Positions 41,087 to 51,787 of a stretch of 64,000 nt of DNA are shown here, piece by piece (the first letter of the stretch is position 1; the number at the start of each line of letters is the position of its first letter). This DNA is from Halopseudomonas yangmingensis. GTDB lineage: Bacteria; Pseudomonadota; Gammaproteobacteria; Pseudomonadales; Pseudomonadaceae. The translations under genes and the position numbers were made by a program. The notes beneath the pieces were generated by a model. The model was not told the origin of the DNA, did not search any database, and worked only from the letters and a program-made list of their open reading frames with translations. The stretch is taken from NCBI RefSeq assembly GCF_900114825.1, contig NZ_FOUI01000001.1, positions 62,001-126,000 of the forward strand. Direction: 5' to 3'.

Positions 41087-41863
41087 ATGTCGACAGTGGC
41101 CCCCCGTTTTGCCGGACTGGCACGCCTGTATGGTGTTGAGGCACTGGCGCGTCTGCAGGCCAGTCATGTGCTGGTGGTGGGAATCGGCGGGGTTGGTTCC
41201 TGGGCGGCCGAGGCGCTCGGGCGCACGGCGATCGGCCGGATCAGCCTGCTGGATCTGGACGAGGTCTGTGTGAGCAACGTCAATCGCCAGTTGCCGGCAA
41301 TGGACGGGCAGATCGGCCGGGCCAAGGTCGAGGTGATGGCCGAGCGGCTGCGCGCGATCAACCCGGCCTGCGTGGTCAATCCGCTGCTGGATTTCCTTAC
41401 CCCGGACAACCTGCAGCAGTATCTGACTGCGGATATCGACTGTGTGATCGACTGCATCGACAGTGTCGGACCCAAGGTGGCGCTGATCGCCTGGTGCCGG
41501 CGCCAGCGTATCCCGCTGGTAACCACCGGCGGTGCCGGTGGCCAGATCGACCCGACCCAGGTGCGCGTGGCTGACCTGTCGCGTACCCAGAATGATCCGC
41601 TGGCGGCCAAGGTGCGTTCACAGCTGCGCCGTCAGCACAATTTCCCCAGGGCCGACAGCAAGCGCAGCTTTGGCGTGCCCTGCGTGTATTCCACCGAGCA
41701 GTTGCGCTACCCGCAGCCGGACGGTTCGGTGTGCACGCAGAAGGCCTTTGCCGAGGGTGGCGTGCGGCTGGACTGTGCCGGCGGTTTCGGTGCGGTAAGC
41801 ATGGTCACCGCGACCTTCGGCATGGTCGCCGCCGCCCAGGCGGTGCAGCGGTTGCTGCGCTGA
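41087..41863 (+). CDS. tcdA: tRNA threonylcarbamoyladenosine dehydratase TcdA
   Basis: ATP-dependent E1-like enzyme that cyclises t6A37 to ct6A37 in tRNA. It has 258 residues. The nucleotide-binding glycine motif is GIGGVGSWAAEAL (about 26-38), followed by LDEVCVSNVNRQ and the CIDSV region; a SFGVPCVYSTE block lies near the C-terminus. Start is the ATG at 41087, preceded by AAGAGG. Functionally it complements tsaB, also in this window. Confidence 0.92.
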   Translation: MSTVAPRFAGLARLYGVEALARLQASHVLVVGIGGVGSWAAEALGRTAIGRISLLDLDEVCVSNVNRQLPAMDGQIGRAKVEVMAERLRAINPACVVNPLLDFLTPDNLQQYLTADIDCVIDCIDSVGPKVALIAWCRRQRIPLVTTGGAGGQIDPTQVRVADLSRTQNDPLAAKVRSQLRRQHNFPRADSKRSFGVPCVYSTEQLRYPQPDGSVCTQKAFAEGGVRLDCAGGFGAVSMVTATFGMVAAAQAVQRLLR

Positions 41864-41941
41864 CCGGAGGGTCATACCCGGGTTCCCTGCCGACACCCGG
41901 ACTGCTAGGCTGGCGGCTTTTGTTTCCCGGACAGCCCAGCC

Positions 41942-43063
41942 ATGCATATCCTCTACGGTGTTCCGCACTCCTTCTATACCAGCCGGGTGCGCTGCTATCT
42001 GCGCAACCATAACATCGACTTTATCGAGCGCACCCCGGCGCATCCGGGGTTTGCCGAAAGCGTACTGCCGCAGATCCGGCGCGCCATCATTCCGGTGCTG
42101 CAGACCGCCGACGGTCAGCTGATCCAGGACAGTGTCGATATCATCGAGTATTTCGAGGCGGCCGGGCAGTCGCCCTCGGCTTGGCCGCAGACCCCGTTGC
42201 AGCGCGTGCTGGCGGTGCTGTTCGAGTATTACGGCTGTCAGGTGATGCTCAAGCACGCCATGCACTACCGCTGGTCGTTCCTCGCCGAGCAGCAGGATTT
42301 CCTGCGGCATGCCTTCGGCGCCGGCAGTGGCAGCCCGGTGGCGCAGGCCGAGGCGATCATGGCGCGCATGCAGTCCTATCTGCCGGTGCTGGGCATCAAT
42401 CCGCAGAGCATTGCGCTGATCGAGGACTCCTGGCTGGCGCTGCTGGATCGGCTTGAGCAACTGTTTGCCGGGCAGCCCTATCTGTTCGGTGGCCTGCCAT
42501 CGATCGCCGACTACGGCCTGATCGGCGCCATGCATGCCCACCTGGGGCGTGATCCGGTGCCGCTGGGCATCCTGCAGCGCCGGGCGCCGGCGGTGCATCG
42601 CTGGATCGAGCGCATGCAGGCGCCGGGGCTGGATGTGCCCGAGTATGCCAACGCCGGCGGCTGGGTGACTGACGCCGAACTGCTGCCACGGCTGGCGCCC
42701 CTGCTGCAGCAACTGGCTGACGAGATATTTCCCGAACTGGACGACAAGCTGGCGTTTTTGCGCGACTGGATCAGCCGTGAGCAGCCGGCCGATGGCCAGC
42801 CGGTATCGGCCAAGCCGCACCAGCGGCAGATCGGCCGGATCGATACCCTGTTCCGTGGGGTGCCGGTAACCGTTGGGGTGGAACCCTATTTGCTATACCT
42901 GTTGCAGCGTGCGGCGGATCAGCTGGCGGGGTTGCCCGAGGCAGAGCGCGCCGCCCTGTTGCAGACATTGCAGGGCTATGGCCTGGCGCGGGCGGTGCAA
43001 CTGGACATGCCGCAGCGGGTCGAGCGTCGCGGCCATCTGGAGGTCTGGGCCGAGCCGCGTTAA
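41942..43063 (+). CDS. Glutathione S-transferase family protein
   Basis: A 373-residue protein whose first 200 residues form a thioredoxin-like GST N-domain (ILYGVPHSFYTSRVRCYLRN, then IIPVLQTADGQLIQDS, the cis-Pro and Ser-binding region) plus an alpha-helical GST C-domain with LFGGLPSIADYGLIGAMHAH. The C-terminal 130 residues extend beyond a normal GST. No substrate can be assigned. It stands alone between tcdA and darP. Confidence 0.82.
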   Translation: MHILYGVPHSFYTSRVRCYLRNHNIDFIERTPAHPGFAESVLPQIRRAIIPVLQTADGQLIQDSVDIIEYFEAAGQSPSAWPQTPLQRVLAVLFEYYGCQVMLKHAMHYRWSFLAEQQDFLRHAFGAGSGSPVAQAEAIMARMQSYLPVLGINPQSIALIEDSWLALLDRLEQLFAGQPYLFGGLPSIADYGLIGAMHAHLGRDPVPLGILQRRAPAVHRWIERMQAPGLDVPEYANAGGWVTDAELLPRLAPLLQQLADEIFPELDDKLAFLRDWISREQPADGQPVSAKPHQRQIGRIDTLFRGVPVTVGVEPYLLYLLQRAADQLAGLPEAERAALLQTLQGYGLARAVQLDMPQRVERRGHLEVWAEPR

Positions 43064-43081
43064 GCGGCCCGGCAGGCACGC

Positions 43082-43639
43082 TCAATCCTCGTCGTTGGCA
43101 AAACCGCCGGGCAACTCGGCTTCGTCGACATGCACGCGGATCAGCTTGAACAGCTTGCGTGCGGCGGCCGGCGGCTTGCTTTCGGCAGCTTCGCGCTCGG
43201 CCTGGCGGATCAGCTGGCGCAGGGTCTGGCGATCGGCGGCAGCACCCGGATAGGCGTCGAGAAAGGCCTCAAGCTCGTCAGCATTGCCACTCAGCAGGCG
43301 GTCGCGCCAGCGTTCCATCTGGTGGAAGTGCCGGGCATGCGCCTGGCTGCTGCTGTCGAGCAGGTCGACATAGGCCTGGATGGCGTCGATATCCTGCTCG
43401 CGCATCAGCTTGCCGACGTAGCTCATGTGCCGCTTCAGGGCGCCACGGGCGGTATGCCGGTGGGCTTCGGCCAGCGCCAGACGCAGCTTGTCGGTCAGCG
43501 GCAGGCGCTCCAGCTGTGACGGTTTCAGCTCGGTCAGGCGCTTCCCCAGGTCCTGCAGGGCATGCAGCTCGCGCTTGACCTGGCTTTTGCTTTTCTCGTC
43601 ATCCTGCTCGAAGCCGGTGTCTTCGGAATAGTCACTCAT
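43082..43639 (-). CDS. darP: Ribosome-associated protein DarP (YjgA)
   Basis: Small highly charged protein that associates with late 50S ribosomal precursors and helps 23S rRNA mature. It has 185 residues from the ATG whose first base is 43639. Typical blocks are [36 protein letters not shown] and [17 protein letters not shown]. The longer reverse frame reaching 44794 is only the shadow of pmbA. It is divergent from pmbA, the usual darP-pmbA neighbourhood in gammaproteobacteria. Confidence 0.92.
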   Translation of the reverse strand: MSDYSEDTGFEQDDEKSKSQVKRELHALQDLGKRLTELKPSQLERLPLTDKLRLALAEAHRHTARGALKRHMSYVGKLMREQDIDAIQAYVDLLDSSSQAHARHFHQMERWRDRLLSGNADELEAFLDAYPGAAADRQTLRQLIRQAEREAAESKPPAAARKLFKLIRVHVDEAELPGGFANDED

Positions 43640-43735
43640 GGCAATCTCTTGGCCTGTACCTGAAAGCCTGCATGATACCTGCTCGCCGTGGCGCTGTCCG
43701 GTTGGGTTAGAATGGCGCACCGCAAAGGAGTCAGC

Positions 43736-45091
43736 ATGAATACACAGACCGCCATTCCCGATAACGACCCGCAAGCCCTGCGTGGCCAGCTCGAGCAGCG
43801 GGTGGCCTGCATTCTTGAGGAGGCCGCGCGCCAGGGCGCAAGTGCCTGCGAGGTGGCGGTCAGCCAGAGTGCCGGGCTGAGCGTCGGGGTGCGTCAGGGC
43901 GATGTCGAGACCGTCGAGTTCAATCACGACCGGGGCTTTGGCATCACCCTCTACCTGGGGCAGCGCAAGGGCTCGGTAAGCACCTCGGATACCTCGGACG
44001 AGGCAATCCGGCGCGCGGTCGAGGCGGCACTGGCGATTGCCCGGCATGCCGCCGAGGACCCCTGTGCCGGTTTGGCCGAGGCTGGCCTGATGGCCACGGA
44101 ACTGCCGGATCTGGATCTGTTTCACCCCTGGCCGGTGGACCCGGCAACGGCGGTTGATCTGGCGCTGGAGTGCGAGGCCGCCGCGCTGGCGCTGGACGGG
44201 CGCCTGCAGAGTGATGGCGCGCAACTGAGCAGCCAGCAGGGCTGCCGGGTGTATGGCAACAGCCATGGTTTTATCGGCAGTTCCAGCGGTACCCGGCACA
44301 GTCTGTCGGCGGTGATGATCGCCACTGATGAGCAGGGCATGCAGCGGGATTACTGGTATGCAGTGGAGCGGCGGCCGGGCAATCTGCCGGCGCCGGCGGC
44401 ACTCGGGCGCAAGGCCGGTGAGCGTGCACTGGCGCGGCTCGGCGCGCGGCCAATCAGCACCGCACGGGTGCCGGTGCTGTTTGCCGCCGATCAGGCCGCC
44501 GGTCTGCTGGCCAGCCTGACCGGAGCAATTGCCGGCGGCGCGGTATACCGGCAGTCGAGCTTTCTGCTGGATGCGCTGGGCCAGCCGATCTTCCCCGACT
44601 GGGTAACCATTGACGAGCGCCCGCACCTGCCGGGCGCGCTGGGCAGTGCGACCTTCGATGCTGACGGTCTGGCCACCCGTGCCCAGGCCTTTGTCGCCGA
44701 TGGCGTATTGCGCAGCTGGATTCTCTCGACCTATTCCGGGCGCAAGCTGGGTCTGCCAAGCACCGCGAATGCCGGTGGCGTGCACAACCTGCATGTCAGC
44801 AGCAATGCCGGTGACCTCGCCGAGCTGCTGGCGGAGATGGGCACCGGGCTGCTGGTGACCGAACTGATGGGGCAGGGGGTGAACCCGGTGACCGGCGACT
44901 ACTCGCGCGGCGCCGGTGGTTTCTGGGTGGAAAACGGCCAGCTGCAGTACCCGGTCAGCGAGGTGACGATTGCCGGCAACCTGCGTGACATGTACCGCCA
45001 GTTACGCTGCGTCGGCAGTGATCTCGAGCGGCGCGGCAACTTCCTCACCGGCAGCTGGCTGATCGATGGCATGACCGTCGGCGGCAGCTGA
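43736..45091 (+). CDS. pmbA: Metalloprotease PmbA/TldE
   Basis: Partner of TldD; the TldD/TldE heterodimer degrades unfolded peptides and matures some ribosomal peptides. It has 451 residues. Characteristic stretches are [40 protein letters not shown] and the C-terminal [17 protein letters not shown]. As in all TldE proteins, the HExxxH zinc motif is absent and sits in TldD (not in the window). An AAAGGAG ribosome-binding site precedes the ATG. Confidence 0.94.
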   Translation: MNTQTAIPDNDPQALRGQLEQRVACILEEAARQGASACEVAVSQSAGLSVGVRQGDVETVEFNHDRGFGITLYLGQRKGSVSTSDTSDEAIRRAVEAALAIARHAAEDPCAGLAEAGLMATELPDLDLFHPWPVDPATAVDLALECEAAALALDGRLQSDGAQLSSQQGCRVYGNSHGFIGSSSGTRHSLSAVMIATDEQGMQRDYWYAVERRPGNLPAPAALGRKAGERALARLGARPISTARVPVLFAADQAAGLLASLTGAIAGGAVYRQSSFLLDALGQPIFPDWVTIDERPHLPGALGSATFDADGLATRAQAFVADGVLRSWILSTYSGRKLGLPSTANAGGVHNLHVSSNAGDLAELLAEMGTGLLVTELMGQGVNPVTGDYSRGAGGFWVENGQLQYPVSEVTIAGNLRDMYRQLRCVGSDLERRGNFLTGSWLIDGMTVGGS

Positions 45092-45136
45092 GGCCGGTAG
45101 CGGCCCTGCGTGTAGCTTGCAGTTGCCGCGTGCCTG

Positions 45137-45142
45137 TATACT
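45137..45142 (+). promoter_or_regulatory. Possible -10 element upstream of ribF
   Basis: TATACT lies 37 bases upstream of the ribF ATG in the 87-base pmbA-ribF gap. No good -35 at the standard spacing is seen, so this is only suggestive of a promoter for the ribF-ileS-lspA-fkpB operon. Confidence 0.35.
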
Positions 45143-45178
45143 GCGGCGTTTCAATTCACCCTCCACGCAAAGAGCATC

Positions 45179-46132
45179 ATGGAACTGGTCCGCGGACTAC
45201 ATAATCTGCGGCCCCGGCACCGGGGCTGTGTGGCGACTATCGGCAACTTCGACGGCGTACATGCCGGTCACCAGACGCTGCTGGGGCGCCTGCGCGCGCA
45301 CTCGCGGCGCCTTGGCCTGCCCGAGTGTGTGGTGATTTTCGAGCCGCAGCCGCGCGAGTTCTTTGCCCCGCAGGCTGCACCGCCACGCCTCAGCCGGCTG
45401 CGCGACAAGCTGGCGCTGCTGGAGGCCGAAGGGGTCGAGCGGGTGCTGTGCCTGGCCTTCAACCGGCGCCTGCGCGAGCTGAGTGCCGAGCAGTTCGTGC
45501 AGCAGGTGCTGATCGACGGCCTCGGTGTGCGGCATCTGGAAGTCGGCGATGATTTCCGCTTCGGCTGCGACCGCACCGGCGATTTCGCCTACCTGAAGCA
45601 GGCCGGCGCACGTCACGGTTTTACCGTCGAGGCAGCCAACACCATCGTCGACAGTGGCGAGCGGATTAGCAGCACACGCATCCGCGAAGCCCTGGATGCT
45701 GCCGACTTTGCCCAGGCCGAGCGCCTGCTGGGCCGCCCGTTCAGCATTTGTGGCCGTGTGTTGCATGGCCAGAAACTGGGCCGCACCCTGGGTGCGCCGA
45801 CCGCCAATATCCAGCTCAAGCGCCTGAGTGCGCCGCTGCGCGGGGTCTACCGGGTGAGTGTCGAGCTGGCCGGTCAGCGTCTGTTGGGCGTGGCCAACAT
45901 CGGCATGCGCCCGAGCGTGGCCGGCGATGGCCGTCCGCACCTGGAGGTGCATCTGTTTGATTTCAGTGGCGATCTGTATGGCCGCATGCTGAAGGTGGTA
46001 TTCCACGAAAAACTGCGTGACGAACAGCGATTCGAATCGCTGGACGCGCTGCAGGCGGCGATCAAGGCTGATTTTGCCGCCGCCCGGGCCCAGTGGGGCC
46101 TGCAATCCGACCAAGAGCCTGGACCGAGATGA
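45179..46132 (+). CDS. ribF: Bifunctional riboflavin kinase / FAD synthetase
   Basis: Phosphorylates riboflavin to FMN, then adenylates FMN to FAD. It has 317 residues. The N-terminal nucleotidyltransferase domain has [14 protein letters not shown] and the [10 protein letters not shown] motif; the C-terminal kinase domain has [13 protein letters not shown] and GVYRVSVEL. The stop overlaps the ileS ATG. It precedes ileS-lspA-fkpB-ispH, the standard pseudomonad order. Confidence 0.96.
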   Translation: MELVRGLHNLRPRHRGCVATIGNFDGVHAGHQTLLGRLRAHSRRLGLPECVVIFEPQPREFFAPQAAPPRLSRLRDKLALLEAEGVERVLCLAFNRRLRELSAEQFVQQVLIDGLGVRHLEVGDDFRFGCDRTGDFAYLKQAGARHGFTVEAANTIVDSGERISSTRIREALDAADFAQAERLLGRPFSICGRVLHGQKLGRTLGAPTANIQLKRLSAPLRGVYRVSVELAGQRLLGVANIGMRPSVAGDGRPHLEVHLFDFSGDLYGRMLKVVFHEKLRDEQRFESLDALQAAIKADFAAARAQWGLQSDQEPGPR

Positions 46133-48954
46133 CCGACTACAAAGCGACTCTGAATCTGCCCGCCACGGATTTCCCGATGAAGGCCGGCCTGCCGACCCGC
46201 GAGCCGGAAACCCTCAAGCGCCTGGATGGCCTGTACCAGCGCATTCGCCAGATCAGTCAGGGCCGCCCGCCGTTCATCCTGCATGACGGCCCGCCCTACG
46301 CCAACGGCAGCATTCATATCGGCCATGCGGTGAACAAGATCATCAAGGACATGATCGTGCGCTCGAAAACCCTGTCCGGGTTCGACGCCCCCTATGTACC
46401 GGGTTGGGACTGCCACGGCCTGCCGATTGAGCACAAGATCGAGGTAACCCACGGCAAGCACCTGGAGCCGGGCAAGACCCGCGAGCTGAGCCGTGCCTAT
46501 GCCGCCGAACAGGTCGAGGGGCAGAAGGCCGACTTTATCCGTCTGGGCGTGCTGGGCGACTGGGACAACCCCTACCTGACCATGAACTATGCCAACGAGG
46601 CCGGCGAGATCCGTGCGCTGGGCAAGATGGTCGAGCAGGGTTTTGTGTTCAAGGGCCTGAAGCCGGTCAACTGGTGCTTTGACTGTGGCTCGGCACTGGC
46701 CGAAGCCGAAGTCGAATACCAGGACAAGAAGTCCGACGCCATCGACGTGGCCTTTGCCATCGAGGACGCCGACAAGCTGGCCGCGGCCTTTGGCCTGGAA
46801 ACACTGGCCAGGCCGGCGGCCATCGTTATCTGGACCACCACGCCCTGGACCATCCCGGCCAACCAGGCACTCAATGTGCACCCGGAGTTCAGTTACGCGC
46901 TGGTGGATACCGGCGAGCGTCTGCTGGTGCTGGCCGAGGAACTGGTCGAGGCCTGCCTGCAGCGCTATGGCCTTGAGGGCCAGATCATCGCCCGCTGCGC
47001 CGGTGCAGCGCTGGAGTTGATCCGTTTCCGTCATCCGTTCTATGCGCGGCTGTCGCCGGTGTACCTGGCCGACTACGTCGAGCTGGGTGCCGGTACCGGT
47101 GTGGTGCACTCGGCACCGGCCTACGGCGAGGACGACTTCCGCTCCTGCAAGGCCCACGGCATGAGCAATGACGAGATTCTCAACCCGGTGCAGAGCAACG
47201 GGGTGTATGCCAGTGACCTGCCGTTCTTCGGCGGCCAGTTTATCTGGAAGGCCAACCCGGCGATCGTCGAGAAGCTGCGCGAAGTCGGCGCGCTGCTCAA
47301 GCATGAATCCATCCAGCACAGCTACATGCACTGCTGGCGGCACAAGACGCCGCTGATCTACCGCGCCACCGCCCAGTGGTTTGTCGGCATGGATGTGGAT
47401 GTCGGCCATGGCGACAGCCTGCGCCAGCGCGCACTCAAGGCCATCGAGCAGACCGAATTCGTCCCGGCCTGGGGCCAGCAGCGCCTGCACAACATGATTG
47501 CCGGCCGTCCCGACTGGTGCATCTCGCGCCAGCGCAACTGGGGTGTGCCGATCCCGTTCTTCCTGCACCGCGAGACCGGCGAGCTGCATCCGCGCACCGT
47601 CGAGCTGGTCGAGCAGGTGGCACAGCGGGTCGAGCAGGGCGGCATCGACGCCTGGTTCAACCTGGAGGCCAGCGAACTGCTCGGTGCCGAAGCCGCGCAC
47701 TACGAGAAGATCAGCGACACCCTGGACGTCTGGTTCGACTCCGGCACCACCCACTGGCATGTAATGCGCGGCTCGCACCCGATGGGGCATGCCGAGGGTC
47801 CGCGTGCCGACCTCTATCTGGAAGGTTCGGACCAGCACCGTGGCTGGTTCCATTCATCCCTGCTGACCGGCAGCGCGATTGACGGCCATGCGCCCTATCG
47901 CGGCCTGCTGACCCACGGCTTTGTGGTCGACGAGAACGGCCGCAAGATGTCCAAGTCGCTGGGCAACGTGATTGCCCCGCAGGAAGTCAACGACAGCCTG
48001 GGCGCCGACATCCTGCGCCTGTGGGTCTCGGCCACCGACTATTCCGGCGAGATGGCGGTATCCAAGCAGATCCTCCAGCGCAGCGCCGATGCCTACCGGC
48101 GCATCCGTAATACCGCGCGCTTCCTGCTCTCCAACCTGAACGGCTTTGACCCGGTGCGTGACCTGCTGCCGGCCGAGCAGATGCTTGATCTGGACCGCTG
48201 GGCAGTGGATTACAGCCTGCAACTGCAGCAGGAAATCATCGAGGCCTACGACAGCTACAAGTTCTGGAACGTCTACCAGAAGGTGCACAACTTCTGTGTG
48301 CAGGAGCTGGGCGGCTTCTACCTCGACATCATCAAGGACCGCCAGTACACCACCCAGGCCGACAGCGTGGCGCGGCGTTCCTGCCAGAGCGCCATGTACC
48401 ACATCGCCGAGGCGCTGGTGCGCTGGATTGCGCCGATCCTGGCATTCACCGCCGAGGAAATCTGGCAGTACCTGCCGGGTGAGCGTAACGAGTCGGTGAT
48501 GCTGAACACCTGGTACGACGGGCTGCAGGCATTGCCCGCAGACGCGGCGCTGGGCCGGGACTTCTGGCAGCGGGTGATCGAGGTCAAGACCGCGGTCAAC
48601 AAGGAACTGGAGAACCAGCGCAATGCCAAGGTGATCGGCGGCAACCTGCAGGCCGAAGTGACCCTGTATGCCGATGCCGCGCTGGCCGCCGATCTGGCGC
48701 GCCTCGGCGACGAGCTGCGCTTTGTGCTGATTACCTCCTACGCCACCGTGGCACCGCTCGAGCAGGCCGGCAGTGATGCCGTGGCCACCGAGCTGGCCGG
48801 CCTGAAGTTGCGGGTGCTGAAGAGCGAGCATGGCAAGTGCGTGCGTTGCTGGCACTTCCGCGAGGATGTCGGCAGCCATGCCGGGCACGAGGAAGTCTGT
48901 GGCCGCTGCGTGGACAACGTGGCCGGCAGCGGCGAGGTACGCCGGCATGCCTGA
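46129..48954 (+). CDS. ileS: Isoleucine-tRNA ligase
   Basis: Charges tRNA-Ile and edits valine. It has 941 residues, bacterial type. The HIGH motif is in [17 protein letters not shown] near residues 58-70, the CP1 editing domain is in the middle ([13 protein letters not shown]), and KMSKS lies in [13 protein letters not shown]-terminal zinc site is formed by CVRC and CGRC near residues 905-930. Start at 46129 overlaps ribF (ATGA); stop overlaps lspA. Confidence 0.97.
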   Translation: MTDYKATLNLPATDFPMKAGLPTREPETLKRLDGLYQRIRQISQGRPPFILHDGPPYANGSIHIGHAVNKIIKDMIVRSKTLSGFDAPYVPGWDCHGLPIEHKIEVTHGKHLEPGKTRELSRAYAAEQVEGQKADFIRLGVLGDWDNPYLTMNYANEAGEIRALGKMVEQGFVFKGLKPVNWCFDCGSALAEAEVEYQDKKSDAIDVAFAIEDADKLAAAFGLETLARPAAIVIWTTTPWTIPANQALNVHPEFSYALVDTGERLLVLAEELVEACLQRYGLEGQIIARCAGAALELIRFRHPFYARLSPVYLADYVELGAGTGVVHSAPAYGEDDFRSCKAHGMSNDEILNPVQSNGVYASDLPFFGGQFIWKANPAIVEKLREVGALLKHESIQHSYMHCWRHKTPLIYRATAQWFVGMDVDVGHGDSLRQRALKAIEQTEFVPAWGQQRLHNMIAGRPDWCISRQRNWGVPIPFFLHRETGELHPRTVELVEQVAQRVEQGGIDAWFNLEASELLGAEAAHYEKISDTLDVWFDSGTTHWHVMRGSHPMGHAEGPRADLYLEGSDQHRGWFHSSLLTGSAIDGHAPYRGLLTHGFVVDENGRKMSKSLGNVIAPQEVNDSLGADILRLWVSATDYSGEMAVSKQILQRSADAYRRIRNTARFLLSNLNGFDPVRDLLPAEQMLDLDRWAVDYSLQLQQEIIEAYDSYKFWNVYQKVHNFCVQELGGFYLDIIKDRQYTTQADSVARRSCQSAMYHIAEALVRWIAPILAFTAEEIWQYLPGERNESVMLNTWYDGLQALPADAALGRDFWQRVIEVKTAVNKELENQRNAKVIGGNLQAEVTLYADAALAADLARLGDELRFVLITSYATVAPLEQAGSDAVATELAGLKLRVLKSEHGKCVRCWHFREDVGSHAGHEEVCGRCVDNVAGSGEVRRHA

Positions 48955-49444
48955 GCTGCGCCGCAGCGGCCTGTTCTGGTTGTGGCTGTCAGTGCTGGTG
49001 ATAGCCCTGGACCTGCTGACCAAGTGGCTGGCCGAGTCCAGCCTGACGCTGTACCAGCAGGTGCCGGTGATCGACGGGCTGTTCAGCTTCACCCTGGCCT
49101 ATAACACCGGCGCGGCCTTCAGCTTTCTGGCCGACTCCGGCGGCTGGCAGCGCTGGTTCTTTATTGCCATTGCGGTGGCGGTAAGCGTCATGCTGCTGGT
49201 CTGGCTGGCGCGCCTGGGCCGCGACAAGCGCATTGAGGCGATTGCCCTGGCGCTGATCCTGGGCGGCGCGCTGGGCAATCTGTACGACCGCGTGGTGCAT
49301 GGCCATGTGGTTGATTTCATACTGGTGCACTGGCAGCAAAGCTGGTTCTTTCCTGCCTTCAACATTGCCGACAGCGCCATCACCGTGGGTGCGGCGCTGC
49401 TGATTCTCGACATGTTCCTGCCGAAGAGGGCGTCCGATGAGTGA
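48947..49444 (+). CDS. lspA: Lipoprotein signal peptidase (signal peptidase II)
   Basis: Inner-membrane aspartyl protease that cleaves diacylglyceryl-modified prolipoproteins. It has 165 residues with four TM segments. Catalytic Asp123 (HGHVVDFI) and Asp142 (FNIADSAI) are present, as is the [10 protein letters not shown] loop. Start at 48947 lies inside the end of ileS; upstream residues in the frame are not membrane-like. Its stop overlaps fkpB by eight bases. Confidence 0.96.
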   Translation: MPELRRSGLFWLWLSVLVIALDLLTKWLAESSLTLYQQVPVIDGLFSFTLAYNTGAAFSFLADSGGWQRWFFIAIAVAVSVMLLVWLARLGRDKRIEAIALALILGGALGNLYDRVVHGHVVDFILVHWQQSWFFPAFNIADSAITVGAALLILDMFLPKRASDE

Positions 49445-49868
49445 TAAGCGTATTGGTCAGGACAGCCAGGTTACCCTGCACTTCAGTCTCAAGCTGCCGG
49501 GTGGCGAGCTGGTTGACAGCACCGCAGGCAAGCCGCCGGCGAGTTTCCGTGTGGGTGACGGCAGCCTGCTGCCGGGCTTCGAGCAAAGCCTGTTCGGCCT
49601 CAAGGCCGGTGACCGGCGCAGCTTTGAGATCGAGCCGGAGCGCGGCTTTGGTCCGGGCAACCCGCAGAACATCCAGCATATGCCGCGTTCCAGCTTCAGC
49701 GAGATGAAGCCCGAGCCAGGTCTGATGGTGATCTTCCAGGATGCCGCCGGTGGCGAGTTGCCGGGTGTGGTCAAGTCGGTCAGTGACACCAACGTGGAAA
49801 TCGACTTCAACCACCCGCTGGCTGGCAAGGTAGTGACCTTTGAGGTAGAGATACTCGAGGTACAGTAG
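49437..49868 (+). CDS. fkpB: FKBP-type peptidyl-prolyl isomerase FkpB (SlpA)
   Basis: Cytoplasmic FKBP-type prolyl isomerase and chaperone of 143 residues. N-terminal FKBP half [18 protein letters not shown], inserted-flap region [12 protein letters not shown] and the C-terminal [16 protein letters not shown] match the SlyD/FkpB group; the histidine-rich metal-binding tail of SlyD is missing, so it is FkpB. Overlaps lspA; 49 bases separate it from ispH. Confidence 0.93.
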   Translation: MSDKRIGQDSQVTLHFSLKLPGGELVDSTAGKPPASFRVGDGSLLPGFEQSLFGLKAGDRRSFEIEPERGFGPGNPQNIQHMPRSSFSEMKPEPGLMVIFQDAAGGELPGVVKSVSDTNVEIDFNHPLAGKVVTFEVEILEVQ

Positions 49869-49917
49869 CTACAAGCTACAAGCGAGCCGCTTTTCCCTTT
49901 TTTCCTGCGAGGCTGTC

Positions 49918-50865
49918 ATGCAGATCAAACTGGCCAATCCCCGCGGTTTCTGTGCCGGTGTCGACCGCGCCATCGAGATCGTCAACCGCGCGCTTGAGGT
50001 ATTCGGGCCGCCGATCTATGTGCGCCATGAGGTGGTACACAACAAGTTCGTGGTCGAAGACCTGCGCAGCCGCGGTGCGGTGTTCGTCGAGGAAGTCGAC
50101 CAGGTACCGGATGACGTGATCGTCATCTTCAGTGCCCACGGGGTATCCCAGGCGGTCCGCCAGCAGGCCGCCGAGCGCGGCTTGAAAGTGTTTGATGCCA
50201 CCTGCCCGCTGGTCACCAAGGTGCATCTGGAAGTGGCGCGCTACAGCCGTGAGGGCCGCGAGTGCATCCTGATCGGCCACGCCGGGCATCCGGAGGTGGA
50301 GGGCACCATGGGCCAGTACGATACCGGCAATGGCGGCAGCATCTATCTGGTCGAGGACGAGCAGGATGTCGCCGAGCTGGCGGTGCGCGACCCGCAGAAC
50401 CTGGCCTTCGTCACCCAGACCACCCTGTCGATGGACGACACCGCGCGGGTCATCGATGCCCTGCGCGCGCGTTTCCCGGCAATCCACGGGCCACGCAAGG
50501 ACGACATCTGCTACGCCACGCAGAACCGCCAAGATGCGGTCAAGCAACTGGCCAGCGAGTGCGATCTGCTGCTGGTGGTAGGCAGCCCGAACAGCTCCAA
50601 CTCCAACCGCCTGCGTGAGCTGGCCGAACGCATGGGCACCCCGGCGCACCTGATTGACGGAGCCGCCGAGATCCGCCGCGAATGGCTGGATGGCGTGCAG
50701 CGTATCGGCGTCACCGCCGGTGCCTCAGCCCCCGATGTGCTGGTGCGGGAAGTCATCAGCCAGCTGCAAGCCTGGGGTGCCGACAGCGTCGAAGAATTGG
50801 CCGGGCAGGAAGAAAACATCGTGTTCAGCGTGCCGCGTGAGCTGCGGGTGACGCAGGTCGATTGA
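49918..50865 (+). CDS. ispH: 4-hydroxy-3-methylbut-2-enyl diphosphate reductase
   Basis: Last enzyme of the MEP isoprenoid pathway; reduces HMBPP to IPP and DMAPP with a [4Fe-4S] cluster held by Cys12, Cys96 and Cys198, all present. It has 315 residues and is complete, including TATQNR-type and [10 protein letters not shown] motifs. The last 64 codons recur as a separate fragment 3.9 kb downstream (54558-54752), so this 3' end marks the left border of an accessory region. Core operon context (fkpB-ispH) is normal upstream and lost downstream. Confidence 0.96.
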   Translation: MQIKLANPRGFCAGVDRAIEIVNRALEVFGPPIYVRHEVVHNKFVVEDLRSRGAVFVEEVDQVPDDVIVIFSAHGVSQAVRQQAAERGLKVFDATCPLVTKVHLEVARYSREGRECILIGHAGHPEVEGTMGQYDTGNGGSIYLVEDEQDVAELAVRDPQNLAFVTQTTLSMDDTARVIDALRARFPAIHGPRKDDICYATQNRQDAVKQLASECDLLLVVGSPNSSNSNRLRELAERMGTPAHLIDGAAEIRREWLDGVQRIGVTAGASAPDVLVREVISQLQAWGADSVEELAGQEENIVFSVPRELRVTQVD

Positions 50866-50876
50866 GTTCGTTCAGG
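50671..50876 (+). repeat. Direct repeat IH, copy 1 (3' end of ispH)
   Basis: From codon 252 of ispH to 11 bases past its stop, this 206-base stretch is repeated at 54558-54763 with about 14 differences by eye (about 93% identity). It is the in-place tail of the intact gene. Most differences are at third codon positions. Confidence 0.9.
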
Positions 50877-50880
50877 ACCA

Positions 50881-50907
50881 GCCGGAAATTCAGGAGCAGT
50901 TTCCGGC
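50881..50907. other. 8-bp hairpin at the left border of the accessory region
   Basis: GCCGGAAA (50881-50888) and TTTCCGGC (50900-50907) form a perfect stem with an 11-base loop, four bases after the end of the ispH tail repeat. There is no U-tract. It could serve as an ispH transcript end or as part of a cassette end; the other border (after 54763) lacks it. Confidence 0.4.
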
Positions 50908-50940
50908 CAGTGGCGATTCACTTTGACTTGGAGTGTACTC

Positions 50941-51693
50941 ATGAAATTTTCGCAACAAACACGGCTGCATCTTCGTTTCTACGTCTATGGGTTGGTTGAT
51001 CCGAGAGATCAGAAGATTTTCTACATCGGTAAGGCCTCAGCAAACAACCGAGCCTTTGATCACTTAAAGGCTGCTGCAACGGAATCTAGGAAGAGCCAAC
51101 GCATTAGTGAAATTCGTGCCGCTGGATGTGAGCCATCGGTTGAGGTGCTTCGCTATGGGCTGGAAACGGAATCAGCCGCGTTCGACGTAGAGGCTGCTCT
51201 GATTGATGCTTTCGGACTGGAGAATTTGACCAATTCGGTTAGAGGTCATGGGGTAGATCGTGGCCGTATGCCTGCGGAAGTTGTAGAGCGACTTCACGGC
51301 GCCAAGCCGGTTGTGGTTACTGAAATTGATGAGCCCTGCATGGTCTTCTTTATCAAAAATACTTATACGCCAACACAGTCAGAGCAAGAGATATATGACA
51401 GCGTTAGGCAGTTTTGGTACCAGGTCTCAGAGAGTAACCGGGAAAATCTTTCATATCGAATCGCACTAGGTGTCGTTGATGGTGTTGTGATCCGCGCTTA
51501 TTCAATCGCAGGCTGGTTTCCTGCAGGCAGCACGTTTTCAACGAGAAAGTATGAGAGTGAAAGACGGGATAAGTGGGAGTTCGTAGGCCAAAAGATTGAT
51601 GGGCATGCTTTGGTTGGGCGCCTCCTTGTTGGTGGAGATGGTCTGCCGATTCCCGCAGTACAGAACGGCTATACCTATCTGCAGGGCGCATAA
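50941..51693 (+). CDS. GIY-YIG (LEM-3-like) domain protein
   Basis: A 250-residue protein; the first 105 residues form a GIY-YIG nuclease-like domain of the LEM-3 subtype: FYVYGLVDPRDQKIFYIGKA (GIY as VYG, YIG intact), then RISEIRAAG, E in ALIDAF and the closing NLTNSVRGHG. The second half (about 125-250) has a WYQVSESNRENLSYRIALGV and VIRAYSIAGWFPAGS unit, probably a separate binding domain. Start at 50941 after GGAG. The base composition is clearly more AT-rich (roughly 45-48% GC in sampled stretches) than the core genes, a sign of transfer. Likely a DNA or RNA nuclease; its link to the convergent AAA operon is only positional. Confidence 0.72.
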   Translation: MKFSQQTRLHLRFYVYGLVDPRDQKIFYIGKASANNRAFDHLKAAATESRKSQRISEIRAAGCEPSVEVLRYGLETESAAFDVEAALIDAFGLENLTNSVRGHGVDRGRMPAEVVERLHGAKPVVVTEIDEPCMVFFIKNTYTPTQSEQEIYDSVRQFWYQVSESNRENLSYRIALGVVDGVVIRAYSIAGWFPAGSTFSTRKYESERRDKWEFVGQKIDGHALVGRLLVGGDGLPIPAVQNGYTYLQGA

Positions 51694-51787
51694 CAATTTA
51701 TTCCAGGAGACGTCCCTAACGAGCCTTCGCTGAGCAAAAAACGTTCTCTGCTAGAGACGCCACCCCGCTTTTGGGTATCTCAGTATC

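Noticed and set aside
43640-44794. Upstream extension of darP to 570 residues
   Set aside because: The extension is antisense to pmbA; DarP family proteins are about 180 residues and start at the chosen ATG.
45874-47853. 659-residue reverse open frame over ribF-ileS
   Set aside because: Spans two well-supported opposite-strand genes; typical GC-rich artefact.
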